Assembly: GCF_047275745.1 (NCBI RefSeq)
Contig: NZ_JBKQWU010000009.1
Span: forward strand, 1 to 64,000
Source of the DNA: Amaricoccus sp047275745
Lineage (GTDB): Bacteria; Pseudomonadota; Alphaproteobacteria; Rhodobacterales; Rhodobacteraceae
Direction: 5' to 3'
Length of the DNA stretch: 64,000 bases
The position numbers and the translations under genes are program-made. Under the pieces are notes generated by a model. That model did not search any database and was not told the DNA's origin. It was given only the letters and a program-made list of their open reading frames with translations. Below are positions 16,755-25,600 of the stretch, in pieces. Numbering within the stretch: the first letter of the stretch is position 1; the number at the start of each line of letters is the position of its first letter.

Positions 16755-18160
16755 ACGGACAGACCAGGCTTCCGCATGACATCGGCGCGATCCATTTCAC
16801 CGGGATCGGCGGCATCGGCATGTCCGGCATCGCGGAGGTGCTCCTGAACCACGGCTTCACCGTTCAGGGTTCCGACCTGAAGGAAAGCCCGATCATCGCG
16901 CGGCTCAGGGAGCAGGGTGCCACGATCTTCATCGGCCAGCGGGCCGAGAACATCGAGAACGCGCAGGTCATGGTGATCTCCTCCGCCATCAAGCCGGGCA
17001 ATCCGGAGCTTGACGCGGCGCGTGCACGGGCGCTGCCGGTGGTGCGGCGGGCGGAGATGCTGGCGGAGCTGATGCGGCTGAAGTCGAACGTCGCGGTCGC
17101 GGGCACGCATGGCAAGACCACGACCACCTCGATGGTCGCGGCGCTGCTCGACGGGGGCGGGATGGACCCGACGGTGGTCAATGGCGGCGTCATTCACGCC
17201 TATGGCTCGAACGCCCGGATCGGCGCCGGCGACTGGATGGTGGTCGAGGCCGACGAGAGCGACGGCAGTTTCAACAAGCTGCCCGCGACCATCGCGGTCA
17301 TCACCAATATCGACCCCGAGCATCTCGACCATTACGGCGATTTCGACGGGCTGAAGGCGGGGTTCGATACCTTCGTCTCCAATATCCCGTTCTACGGCCT
17401 CGCGGTCTGCTGCATCGACCATCCCGAGGTGCAGGCGCTCGTCGGACGGATTTCCGACCGCCGCGTCGCGACCTACGGCTTCAGCCCGCAGGCCGACGTG
17501 CAGGCGAGGAACCTGACCTACGAGAACGGCGGGGCGCGGTTCGATGTGGCGCTCAACGCCGAGGGCCAGGTGATCGAGGGGGTGAAACTGCCGATGACGG
17601 GCGATCACAACGTCTCGAACGCGCTCGCGGCTGTCGCGGTCGCGCGGCACCTGAAGATCTCCAAGGACGCGATCCGTCAGGCGCTCGCGGGCTTCAAGGG
17701 CGTGAGCCGACGCTTCACCAAGGTCGGCGTCATCAACGGCGTCACGATCATCGACGACTACGGCCATCACCCGGTCGAGATCGCCGCCGTTCTGAAGGCC
17801 GCGCGGCAGGCGACCAAGGGTCGCGTCATCGCCGTGCATCAGCCGCACCGCTACACCCGGCTCCGCGATCTCTTCACCCAGTTCTGCGCCTGTTTCAACG
17901 ATGCCGACACGGTGGCGATCGCCGATATCTACGCCGCCGGCGAGATGCCGATCGAAGGGGTGAGCCGCGACACGCTGGTCGGCGGGCTGATCGCGCACGG
18001 CCACCGCAGGGCGCTGCCGCTCTCGGGAGAGGCGGCGCTGGCCGATTTCGTCCGCGCCGAATGCCGCCCCGGCGACATGCTCGTCTGCCTCGGCGCGGGT
18101 TCGATCAGCGCCTGGGCGAACGCGCTGCCGGATCAGCTTGCCGGAAAGGCCGTCGCGTAG
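16751..18160 (+). CDS. murC: UDP-N-acetylmuramate-L-alanine ligase
   Basis: 469 residues, Mur ligase family. Glycine-rich start FTGIGGIGMSGIAEVL, ATP loop AGTHGKTTTTSM, VEADESDGSF, NIDPEHLDHYGDFDGL and DDYGHHPVEIAAVL define the three domains. It adds the first amino acid of the stem peptide. Overlaps murG by ATGA. Length is normal. The 102 bp between its stop and murB holds no evident gene. Confidence 0.96.
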   Translation: MNGQTRLPHDIGAIHFTGIGGIGMSGIAEVLLNHGFTVQGSDLKESPIIARLREQGATIFIGQRAENIENAQVMVISSAIKPGNPELDAARARALPVVRRAEMLAELMRLKSNVAVAGTHGKTTTTSMVAALLDGGGMDPTVVNGGVIHAYGSNARIGAGDWMVVEADESDGSFNKLPATIAVITNIDPEHLDHYGDFDGLKAGFDTFVSNIPFYGLAVCCIDHPEVQALVGRISDRRVATYGFSPQADVQARNLTYENGGARFDVALNAEGQVIEGVKLPMTGDHNVSNALAAVAVARHLKISKDAIRQALAGFKGVSRRFTKVGVINGVTIIDDYGHHPVEIAAVLKAARQATKGRVIAVHQPHRYTRLRDLFTQFCACFNDADTVAIADIYAAGEMPIEGVSRDTLVGGLIAHGHRRALPLSGEAALADFVRAECRPGDMLVCLGAGSISAWANALPDQLAGKAVA

Positions 18161-18262
18161 GAAATCCGCCCGCCTTCGGCGCTGAACGGGTGCCGGGTGC
18201 CGATGCGTGGCGGATCGTAAAGACTGGTGGACCAGAGTCGCCCACGGAACCCGGAGACGGTG

Positions 18263-19183
18263 ATGACGACGAACCTTCCTCCGGTGCGCGGGGCCCTGAC
18301 GCGGGGGCGGCCGATGGCCGAACTGACCTGGCTGCGCGTCGGCGGTCCCGCCGATGCGCTGTTCCAGCCGGCGGACGAAGCCGACCTCGCCGCCTTCCTC
18401 GCCGCCGTGCCGCCCGAGGTGCCGGTCTTCCCGATGGGGGTCGGGTCCAATCTGATCGTGCGGGACGGCGGCATCGAGGGCGTGGTGATCCGCCTCGGCC
18501 GCGCCTTCGCGGAGATCCGCGTCGAGGGCGAGCGGGTGATCGCCGGCGCCGCGGCGCTCGATTCGCGAGTCGCGCGCCGCGCGGTGGAGGCTGGGATCGA
18601 CCTCACCTTCCTGCGCACCATCCCGGGCTCGATCGGCGGCGCCGCGCGGCTCAACGCGGGCTGTTACGGCAGCTACGTCGCGGATGTCTTTGAAAGCGCC
18701 CGCGCGATCGACCGTCGGGGGCGGAGTGTCACGCTCGGCCCGGACGACATGGGCTTCGGCTATCGCCACACCGGGCTGCCGCCGGATCTCGTCATCACCG
18801 AGATGACGCTCCGGGGTCCGCGCGGTGATTCGGAGGCGCTCGCCGCCATGATGGCGGAGCAGGTCGCCCGCCGCGATGCCAGTCAGCCGATGAAGGAACG
18901 CTCCGCCGGTTCGACCTTCCGCAACCCGGCCGGCTATTCCTCGACCGGCCGGGCCGATGATTCCCATGAAATGAAGGCCTGGACCCTGATCGACCGCGCC
19001 GGAATGCGCGGCGCGGCGCTGGGTGGCGCCCGCATGTCGGCGCATCACGCCAACTTCCTCGTCAATTGCGGTGATGCGACGGCGGCCGATCTGGAGAATC
19101 TTGGTGAAGAAGTGCGAAAAAAGGTTTTGGATTCAACCGGAATCCAGCTAGAGTGGGAAATCATGCGGATCGGCCGAAAATAA
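18263..19183 (+). CDS. murB: UDP-N-acetylenolpyruvoylglucosamine reductase
   Basis: 306 residues. FAD-binding motifs PMGVGSNLIVRDGGIEGVVI and IPGSIGGAARLNAGCYG are clear, as are RYRHTGL-like YRHTGLPPD and the catalytic serine in KERSAGSTFRNP; the C-terminal GGARMSAHHANFLVN is also typical. It reduces the enolpyruvyl sugar to UDP-MurNAc. The ATG at 18263 with GGAGA ahead is chosen over an in-frame start 36 bases upstream. Confidence 0.95.
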   Translation: MTTNLPPVRGALTRGRPMAELTWLRVGGPADALFQPADEADLAAFLAAVPPEVPVFPMGVGSNLIVRDGGIEGVVIRLGRAFAEIRVEGERVIAGAAALDSRVARRAVEAGIDLTFLRTIPGSIGGAARLNAGCYGSYVADVFESARAIDRRGRSVTLGPDDMGFGYRHTGLPPDLVITEMTLRGPRGDSEALAAMMAEQVARRDASQPMKERSAGSTFRNPAGYSSTGRADDSHEMKAWTLIDRAGMRGAALGGARMSAHHANFLVNCGDATAADLENLGEEVRKKVLDSTGIQLEWEIMRIGRK

Positions 19184-19249
19184 GGCCGGACGGTGGGCGA
19201 CCCCAGCAAAGGCTCGAAGAGTCGCGGGGCGTTTCGGAACGAGGCGGGC

Positions 19250-20164
19250 ATGTCGAGCAGGACAGCAGCCCGTATCGCGGTCCTGATGGGCGGCCGGTCG
19301 GCCGAGCGAGAAGTGTCGCTCGTCTCCGGACGCGAGTGCGCGGCCGCGCTGCGGGAGGAAGGATACGAAGTTATCGAGGTCGATGCCGGCCCCGATCTCG
19401 CATCCGTCCTGATCTCCGAGAAGCCCGATGTGGCGTTCAACGCGCTGCATGGACGGTGGGGCGAGGACGGTTGCGTCCAGGGGCTGCTCGAATGGTTGCG
19501 CATTCCCTACACACATTCCGGTGTTCTCGCCTCGGCGCTCGCCATGGACAAGGCGCGCGCGAAAGAGGTCTTCGCGGCGGCGGGACTGCCCGTCGCGGAG
19601 GGAAGGCTCTGCTGCAAGGCGGAGGTCAGGAGCTCTCACCCGATTGCCCCACCCTATGTGGTCAAGCCGGTCAACGAGGGGTCCTCGGTTGGTGTGTATC
19701 TGGTCCAGGAGTGCGCGAACGGCCCGGCCCTCATCGCCGACGACATGCCCGAAAGGCTGCTGGTAGAGCAGTACATTCCCGGGCGTGAACTCACTACGGC
19801 GGTCATGGGTGGCAGGGCCATGGCGGTGACCGACATCATCGCCGATGGTTGGTATGATTATCACGCGAAGTACTCCGCCGGCGGCTCACGTCATGTGGTG
19901 CCGGCGGAGATCCCCGAGGAGATCACAGCGGCCTGCCTCGACTACGCGCTCCGCGCCCATGACGCGCTGGGCTGCCGGGGGGTGAGCCGGACCGATTTCC
20001 GCTGGGACGAGTCCCGCGGTCTTTCGGGCCTCTATCTTCTGGAAACAAATACGCAGCCGGGCATGACCCCGACCTCGCTCGCTCCCGAGCAGGCGGCGGC
20101 GCGCGGCATGTCCTTCGGCGATCTGGTCCGCTGGATGGTGGAGGACGCGTCATGCGACCGCTGA
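19250..20164 (+). CDS. ddl: D-alanine-D-alanine ligase
   Basis: 304 residues, ATP-grasp. MGGRSAEREVSLVSG at the N-terminus, FNALHGRWGEDGCVQG, VKPVNEGSSVGV, RELTTAVMG, CRGVSRTDFRWD and LLETNTQPGMTPTSL are all family signatures; HGRWGEDG matches the usual HG..GEDG. The start at 19250 (MSSRTAARIAVLMGG) sits after GAGG; the earlier in-frame 19193 adds 19 unlikely residues. Overlaps ftsQ by 13 bases. Confidence 0.95.
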   Translation: MSSRTAARIAVLMGGRSAEREVSLVSGRECAAALREEGYEVIEVDAGPDLASVLISEKPDVAFNALHGRWGEDGCVQGLLEWLRIPYTHSGVLASALAMDKARAKEVFAAAGLPVAEGRLCCKAEVRSSHPIAPPYVVKPVNEGSSVGVYLVQECANGPALIADDMPERLLVEQYIPGRELTTAVMGGRAMAVTDIIADGWYDYHAKYSAGGSRHVVPAEIPEEITAACLDYALRAHDALGCRGVSRTDFRWDESRGLSGLYLLETNTQPGMTPTSLAPEQAAARGMSFGDLVRWMVEDASCDR

Positions 20165-21051
20165 GCGCCGGGCGCCGCGGATCGCGCCGTGGACCGCGCC
20201 GCGATCCCGCGCCGTCGCGGCTCCGCTACCGGCTCAACCGGATCTGGCTCCGGCCCGGTGTCCGCCGCGCCGTCAACATCGGCATCCCAAGCCTCGCGGC
20301 CCTGCTCGCCGGCTGGACGCTGATCGCGCAGTTCGATGCGCGGGAGCGGGTCGTCGCCGGCTACGAGGCGCTGCGCGAGGCGGTGGTTCGCCGCCCGCAG
20401 TTCCAGATCACCTCGATCGACGTCCCGGACGTCAGCGCGGATCTCGCCGAGCAGATCCGCACCGCCGCCTTCGTCTCCCTGCCCGCCAATTCGCTCGAAG
20501 TCGATGTCGCCTCCGTGCGCGACCGGGTGGAGGCGCTCGGCGCGGTCGAGCGGGCGCGGGTCCGTGTCCTGACGAGCGGCGTTCTCGAGATCCGCGCGAT
20601 CGAACGCGTGGCCGCGGTGGTCTGGCGTTCGGACCAGGGGATCACGCTGCTCGATCAGGGCGGAACGTGGGTCGCGGAAGTGGACAGCCGCCTGCGCCGC
20701 GTCGATCTGCCCCTGATCGCCGGCAACGGCGCGGACGGCCATGTCGGCGAGGCGCTCGCGCTTTTCGCCGAGGCCGCGCCTTTGCGCGAACGGGTCAGGG
20801 GGCTGGTGCGTGTCGGCGAACGGCGCTGGGACTTGGTGCTCGACCGGGGCCAGACGATCCGGCTGCCGGAGCGGGACCCGCTCGCGGCGCTCGGACACGC
20901 GGTGGCGCTCGAGACCGGGCAGCGGGTTTTCGCGCGCGAGGTCACGGTGATGGACCTGCGCGATCCGCGCCGGCCGATCCTGCGGCTGAGCCCATACGGA
21001 AAAGAAGAACTGGCGCGGATACGCGCCCAAGCGGCGGGAGAAGATGCATGA
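20152..21051 (+). CDS. ftsQ: Cell division protein FtsQ
   Basis: 299 residues: a strongly basic cytoplasmic head (about 1-38), one membrane helix (about 42-60), a POTRA domain beginning FQITSIDVPDVSADLAEQI, and a beta domain (VVWRSDQGITLLDQGGTWV, PLIAGNGAD). It links cytoplasmic ring proteins to periplasmic septal synthases. Starts inside ddl with GGAGGA upstream and ends in an ATGA overlap with ftsA. Confidence 0.92.
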   Translation: MRPLSAGRRGSRRGPRRDPAPSRLRYRLNRIWLRPGVRRAVNIGIPSLAALLAGWTLIAQFDARERVVAGYEALREAVVRRPQFQITSIDVPDVSADLAEQIRTAAFVSLPANSLEVDVASVRDRVEALGAVERARVRVLTSGVLEIRAIERVAAVVWRSDQGITLLDQGGTWVAEVDSRLRRVDLPLIAGNGADGHVGEALALFAEAAPLRERVRGLVRVGERRWDLVLDRGQTIRLPERDPLAALGHAVALETGQRVFAREVTVMDLRDPRRPILRLSPYGKEELARIRAQAAGEDA

Positions 21052-22379
21052 GGCGCCAGCTTTACCAGGTGCAACGGGCGATGCGGGCTCGTCGCGAGGC
21101 GGCGCTGAAACGGGGCGTGATCGCGGTTCTCGACATCGGCACGTCGAAGGTCGCCTGCCTCGTGCTGCAATTCGTCCCGGACGATGCGAGCGGCTCGGGC
21201 GACCGGCCGACCCTGCGCCAGGGCGCTTTCCGCGTGATCGGCGCCGCCAATACCCGCTCGCGGGGCGTCGCCTTCGGCGAGATCGCCTCGATGGAGGAAT
21301 GCGAGCGCGCGATCAGGACCGCGATCCAGGGCGCGCAGCGCATGGCGAACCTGCGCGTCGACCACGTGATCGTGAGCTTCGCGGGCGGGCGTCCGCGTTC
21401 GTACGGGCTGAGCGGGGAGACCGAGGTCCGGCACGGCGCGGTCGCGGAACGCGACATCGGCCACGTGCTCGCCGCCTGCGAGGTGCCCGACTACGGTCAT
21501 GATTTCGAAGCGATCCACGCGCTTCCGGTGAACTTCTGCCTCGACGGGCGCACCGGCCTCTCCGACCCGCGGGGACAGATCGGCAGCACGCTCTCCGTAG
21601 ACATGCATCTGCTCACGATCAACGCCGCCGCGCTGCGCAATGTGCTGCATTGCATCCGGCGCTGCGACCTCGAACTCGCCGGCGTCACGGTCGGCGCCTA
21701 TGCGAGCGGGCTTGCGAGCCTGATCGAGGACGAGCAGGAGCTTGGCGCCGCCTGTATCGACATCGGCGCCGGCTCGACCGGCATCTCGGTCTTCGTGCGC
21801 CGGCAGATGATCTACGCGGATTCGGTGCGCATGGGGGGCGCGCATGTCACCTCCGACATCGCCCAGGGGTTGCAGATCACGCCGCAGGAGGCGGAGCGGC
21901 TGAAGACGATGCATGGCGGTCTGGTCGCGACCGGGCTCGACGACCGCGACATGATCGATCTGCCCGCCGCGCTCGGCGGCTGGGAACAGGAGCGGCGGCA
22001 GGTCAGCCGCTCTGAACTGATCGGCGTAATGCGGCCCCGCGTCGAGGAAATTCTCGAGGAAGTGCGCGAACGGCTCGACGCGGCCGGGTTCGAATACCTG
22101 CCGAGTCAGCGCATCGTCCTGACCGGCGGCAGCGCGCAGATACCGGGGCTCGAGACCGTCGCCGCGCGCATCCTTGGCCGACAGTGCCGGGTCGGGAAAC
22201 CGCTCCGGGTCCGGGGGCTGCCGCGCTCGGCGACGGGAAGCGCCTTCGCCACCGCCGTCGGCCTCGCGCTCCATGTCTCCCACCCGCAGGACGAGTGCTG
22301 GGATTTCGAGGTTCCGGCCGACCGGCAGGGTGCGCGCCGCGTCACACGGGCGCTGCGCTGGTTCAAGGAAAACTGGTGA
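21048..22379 (+). CDS. ftsA: Cell division protein FtsA
   Basis: 443 residues, actin-like ATPase. VIAVLDIGTSKVACLV (phosphate 1), CIDIGAGSTGISVF (phosphate 2) and the adenosine motif RIVLTGGSAQIPGLE are in order, with the 1C domain between. A C-terminal amphipathic, basic tail (GARRVTRALRWFKENW) is the membrane-targeting helix. It tethers FtsZ to the membrane. The ATG at 21048 overlaps ftsQ. Confidence 0.96.
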   Translation: MRRQLYQVQRAMRARREAALKRGVIAVLDIGTSKVACLVLQFVPDDASGSGDRPTLRQGAFRVIGAANTRSRGVAFGEIASMEECERAIRTAIQGAQRMANLRVDHVIVSFAGGRPRSYGLSGETEVRHGAVAERDIGHVLAACEVPDYGHDFEAIHALPVNFCLDGRTGLSDPRGQIGSTLSVDMHLLTINAAALRNVLHCIRRCDLELAGVTVGAYASGLASLIEDEQELGAACIDIGAGSTGISVFVRRQMIYADSVRMGGAHVTSDIAQGLQITPQEAERLKTMHGGLVATGLDDRDMIDLPAALGGWEQERRQVSRSELIGVMRPRVEEILEEVRERLDAAGFEYLPSQRIVLTGGSAQIPGLETVAARILGRQCRVGKPLRVRGLPRSATGSAFATAVGLALHVSHPQDECWDFEVPADRQGARRVTRALRWFKENW

Positions 22380-22423
22380 TTTTGTGCAACAGCTGATGCT
22401 TATAAGTGCATCTTGCGACAATC

Positions 22424-22437
22424 CCCAACATGTTGGG
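22424..22437. promoter_or_regulatory. Perfect 14-bp palindrome in the ftsA-ftsZ gap
   Basis: CCCAACATGTTGGG, perfectly symmetric, about 120 bp before the ftsZ start. Promoter-like elements follow (TTGACC at 22439, and TTGCGT at 22453 with CGCTAC about 18 bases later). A site this symmetric next to an ftsZ promoter could be a repressor or activator operator. No known binding protein is assigned. Confidence 0.5.
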
Positions 22438-22556
22438 CTTGACCTGTTATTTTTGCGTGACCCTTGCGGGGTTTCCCGCTACGCTTCGAATCAAGCAAGA
22501 AGAATCCGCGCGGGGGCGCGGTGGCAGGGGCAAACAGGACAGGCGGACCTAGAACC

Positions 22557-24077
22557 ATGGCGTTGAATTTGAGCATTCCCGTTACCAATGATCTCAGCCC
22601 CCGTATCACCGTGATCGGTGTCGGCGGCGCGGGCGGCAACGCCGTCAACAACATGATCGAGAACGCGCTGGAGGGCTGCGAATTCGTCGTGGCCAATACC
22701 GACGCCCAGGCCCTGCAGCAGAGCCGCGCCGGGAACAAGCTTCAACTCGGCGCGCGAGTGACCGAGGGGCTCGGCGCCGGCGCCCGGCCCGAGGTCGGCG
22801 CCGCGGCCGCCGAGGAATCGATCGAGGATATCGTGGACCGGCTGTCCGGCTGCCACATGTGCTTCATCACCGCCGGCATGGGCGGCGGCACCGGCACCGG
22901 CGCCGCGCCGATCATCGCCAAGGCCGCGCGCGAGATGGGCGTGCTGACCGTCGGCGTCGTGACCAAGCCGTTCCAGTTCGAAGGCTCCCGCCGGATGCGG
23001 CAGGCCGAGCACGGCGTCGAGGAGCTGCAGAAGCACGTCGACACGCTGATCATCATTCCGAACCAGAACCTGTTCCGGCTCGCCAACGAGAAGACCACCT
23101 TCACCGAGGCCTTCGCGCTGGCCGATGACGTGCTCTACCAGGGTGTGAAGGGTGTCACCGACCTGATGGTGCGGCCCGGCATGATCAACCTCGACTTCGC
23201 CGATGTCCGTTCGGTGATGAACGAGATGGGCAAGGCGATGATGGGCACCGGCGAGGCGACCGGCGAGGATCGCGCCGTCCAGGCGGCGGAGAAGGCGATC
23301 GCCAACCCGCTGCTCGACGAGATCAGCCTGAAGGGCGCCCAGGGCGTGCTCATCAACATCACCGCCGGCCCCGACCTCACGCTCTTCGAGCTCGACGAGG
23401 CGGCGAACCGCATCCGCTCCGAGGTCGATCCGGATGCGAACATCATGGTGGGCTCGACGCTCGATCCCGAGATGGACGGCATGATGCGCGTCTCGGTCGT
23501 CGCGACCGGGATCGACGCCCATCTCCGCGCGGAGAACGAGACGCCGGTGAAGGCGAAGCTCGCCGATCCCGTCGCGGCCCCGGCGCAGCCGGTCGCCCCG
23601 GCGCGCCCGGTCGCGGCCGCCCCGGCGCAGCCCGCGCATTTCGCCGAGCCCGAGGCGCCCCAGACGCATCCGGCGGCCTACGCCGAGCAGGTGGCGCGCC
23701 CCGCCCAGGTTCCGCAGCGCACGGCGCCCTTCGGCCAGCCGAAGATCGACGCGGGCGAGGACGGACAGATCCGCCGTCCGGGCGAGCCGTCGCCCGAGGC
23801 GCTGCGCCGGCTCCAGGCCGCCGTTCAGAACGTGCCGAAGGCGCCGCCGATGATCCAGGGCCAGCCCCCCCGGGAGGCGGAGCGCCACAGCCGGCTCACG
23901 ATCAATAGCCTGATCCACCGCATGACCGGCCAGACCCATCGCGAGGAAGTCCGGCCGCGGGCCGAGGACCCCGGTATTGCGCGGCAGCATGACGAGCGGC
24001 TTCCGGAGCAGGACTACGACGACAACGAGCGCGAGCGCGTCGACATTCCCGCCTTCCTCCGCCGCCAGGCGAATTGA
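22557..24077 (+). CDS. ftsZ: Cell division protein FtsZ
   Basis: 506 residues. GTPase domain with VIGVGGAGGNAVNNM, the tubulin signature GMGGGTGTGAAP, NVDFADVR-like NLDFADVRSVM and T7-loop region intact up to about residue 320. A long Ala/Pro-rich linker (about 330-470) follows, and the conserved C-terminal peptide DIPAFLRRQ ends the protein, the part that binds FtsA. The ATG at 22557 is chosen because MALNLSIP matches relatives; the frame extends 31 codons upstream without similarity. Its own upstream region (177 bp) and a terminator suggest it can be transcribed separately. Confidence 0.97.
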   Translation: MALNLSIPVTNDLSPRITVIGVGGAGGNAVNNMIENALEGCEFVVANTDAQALQQSRAGNKLQLGARVTEGLGAGARPEVGAAAAEESIEDIVDRLSGCHMCFITAGMGGGTGTGAAPIIAKAAREMGVLTVGVVTKPFQFEGSRRMRQAEHGVEELQKHVDTLIIIPNQNLFRLANEKTTFTEAFALADDVLYQGVKGVTDLMVRPGMINLDFADVRSVMNEMGKAMMGTGEATGEDRAVQAAEKAIANPLLDEISLKGAQGVLINITAGPDLTLFELDEAANRIRSEVDPDANIMVGSTLDPEMDGMMRVSVVATGIDAHLRAENETPVKAKLADPVAAPAQPVAPARPVAAAPAQPAHFAEPEAPQTHPAAYAEQVARPAQVPQRTAPFGQPKIDAGEDGQIRRPGEPSPEALRRLQAAVQNVPKAPPMIQGQPPREAERHSRLTINSLIHRMTGQTHREEVRPRAEDPGIARQHDERLPEQDYDDNERERVDIPAFLRRQAN

Positions 24078-24124
24078 GCGAGGTTCCCCGAACTCAAGGC
24101 CACTTCCCCCCAAGTGACCTCCAA

Positions 24125-24149
24125 GGCACCCTGATCGGGTGCCTTTTTT
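24125..24149 (+). terminator. ftsZ: Rho-independent terminator after ftsZ
   Basis: Stem GGCACCC (24125-24131) pairs with GGGTGCC (24137-24143) around a 5-base loop and is followed by six T residues. It starts about 47 bp after the ftsZ stop and marks the end of the division operon. Confidence 0.9.
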
Positions 24150-24547
24150 CTTGGCGTGGCCGCCGGGCCTCGCACGGGTCACACCGGCCGGCATCGAGCC
24201 CGCCATGCCCGGCGGACAGCCGGGGGGCGTTCGGATGGGTCGTCCCGGCAACGACGGGCGGAAAGGCGAGAAGGCATCGGTTGGCAATCGAGCCGACGGG
24301 GGCGCCGGTCGCGCCCATGCCGCGCTCAAGGGGCGGCTGGTCGGGCCTCGGGCGCTGGCGCGCGCGGGTTCGACTTCTCCGCGCCGCCCTTTTTCTGAAC
24401 AACCGCGTGGAAGATGCGACGAACACTGTTACAAACGGTCACAAAGCTTGATTTGTGACAGTTCGAACAAGTTCCTAAGTTCAGAGCAACACGGCGGGAC
24501 CGCGTCCGATGGCGCGCGTCGCGAATTCACCGAAATCGAGGGCTGAG
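24150..24547. other. Gene-free region between the ftsZ terminator and lpxC
   Basis: About 400 bp without a convincing gene. Open frames here in all phases are GC-driven and lack family similarity. The last 120 bp are AT-richer and hold an inverted repeat (24438-24459) and three GTTC tetramers (24461, 24471, 24479), so this part probably contains the lpxC promoter and its controls. Confidence 0.6.
24438..24459. promoter_or_regulatory. Inverted repeat upstream of lpxC
   Basis: The arms GTCACAAA and TTTGTGAC are perfect, 8 bases each with a 6-base spacer, about 90 bp before the lpxC start. A partial third copy (TTACAAA) precedes it at 24429. It could be a dimer-binding operator or an mRNA hairpin. 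Confidence 0.5.
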
Positions 24548-25468
24548 ATGCAAACGACTTTGAAGCGAGATGTGTCGCTCGTCGGCATGGGCCTCCACTC
24601 GGGCCGCCCGGCGCGCCTGATTCTGCGGCCGGCGACCCAGGGGGGAATCCGGTTCCGACGCAGCGATGTGACCGACCGCGACAACATCATTCCCGCGCGC
24701 TACGACCGCGTGACCGACACGACGCTCTGCACGCTCCTGTCGAACGAGGCCGGGGTTTCCGTCTCCACGGTGGAGCACCTGATGGCGGCGCTCGCCGGCA
24801 CGGGGGTCACGCATGCGATGATCGATATCGACGGGCCGGAAGTGCCGATCATGGACGGCAGCGCACTGCGGTTCGCACATGCGATCCTGAGGACCGGACT
24901 GACGACGCTCGACGGCGCGCCGCGGGCGATCCGGGTGCTGAAGCCGATAACGCTCGAGGAAAAGGGCGGCGTCTTCGCCGAACTGCGCCCGGCGGCGGCG
25001 CTCACGATCGATTTCGAGATCGACTTCGCCGACGCGGCGATCAGCCGTCAGCACAAGGCGCTGTCGATGGTGAACGGCACCTTCCTGCATGAACTGGCCG
25101 ATTGCCGGACCTTCTGCCGCCGGCAGGATGTCGAGGCGATGCAGGCGCGAGGTCTCGCGCTCGGCGGTTCGCTCGACAATGCGATCGTGGTCGATGGCGA
25201 GAAGATCCTGAACCCCGGCGGGCTGCGCCGGTCGGACGAGTTCGTCCGGCACAAGATGCTCGACGCGCTCGGCGACCTCGCGCTGGCGGGGGCACCGATC
25301 ATCGGCGCCTATCGCGGCGTGCGGGCCGGCCATGGGGTGACGAACCGTCTGCTCCGCAAGATGTTCGCGACCGAGGGCGCCTGGGAAGAGGCGATGCTCG
25401 ACGCGGAGGAGGCCGGGGCGCTGCCCGGCGCGGGGATCGACGCCGGCGACATCGCCCGCGCCGGCTGA
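24548..25468 (+). CDS. lpxC: UDP-3-O-acyl-N-acetylglucosamine deacetylase
   Basis: 306 residues, zinc enzyme that commits UDP sugar to lipid A synthesis. GMGLHSGRPA, STVEHLMAAL (first zinc His), DGPEVPIMDGSA, KALSMVNGTF and RHKMLDALGDLALAGAP (second His and Asp) are intact; the catalytic His is in GHGVTNRLL. The ATG at 24548 with GAGGG ahead is preferred over 24509. In many alphaproteobacteria lpxC directly follows ftsZ, as here. Confidence 0.95.
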   Translation: MQTTLKRDVSLVGMGLHSGRPARLILRPATQGGIRFRRSDVTDRDNIIPARYDRVTDTTLCTLLSNEAGVSVSTVEHLMAALAGTGVTHAMIDIDGPEVPIMDGSALRFAHAILRTGLTTLDGAPRAIRVLKPITLEEKGGVFAELRPAAALTIDFEIDFADAAISRQHKALSMVNGTFLHELADCRTFCRRQDVEAMQARGLALGGSLDNAIVVDGEKILNPGGLRRSDEFVRHKMLDALGDLALAGAPIIGAYRGVRAGHGVTNRLLRKMFATEGAWEEAMLDAEEAGALPGAGIDAGDIARAG

Positions 25469-25504
25469 GATGGCAGGTCTTGGCGCGGCCCGTGATCGGG
25501 CTGC

Positions 25505-25532
25505 GCTTTTCGTTTTACCCCCCTCGAAAAGC
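25505..25532. promoter_or_regulatory. Hairpin-capable inverted repeat before bamD
   Basis: GCTTTTCG and CGAAAAGC form 8-base arms around a 12-base pyrimidine-rich spacer, about 70 bp before bamD and 37 bp after lpxC. It may act as an attenuator between the two genes or as an operator; no clean T-run follows on the plus strand. Confidence 0.4.
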
Positions 25533-25600
25533 TGTGCTAACTGAACCCGCCGGAGCGGCCGCGATGAGGGCCGTCCGGGCCGGAACTACTGAGGGTCAGG

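Noticed and set aside
22084..22100. GGGTTCGAATACC, another T-arm look-alike
   Set aside because: Inside ftsA coding sequence (AAGFEYLP), with no other tRNA parts around it.
24461..24482. GTTC repeats as an alphaproteobacterial SOS box upstream of lpxC
   Set aside because: The tetramers are spaced by 6 and 4 bases; the LexA site in this class needs GTTC-N7-GTTC.
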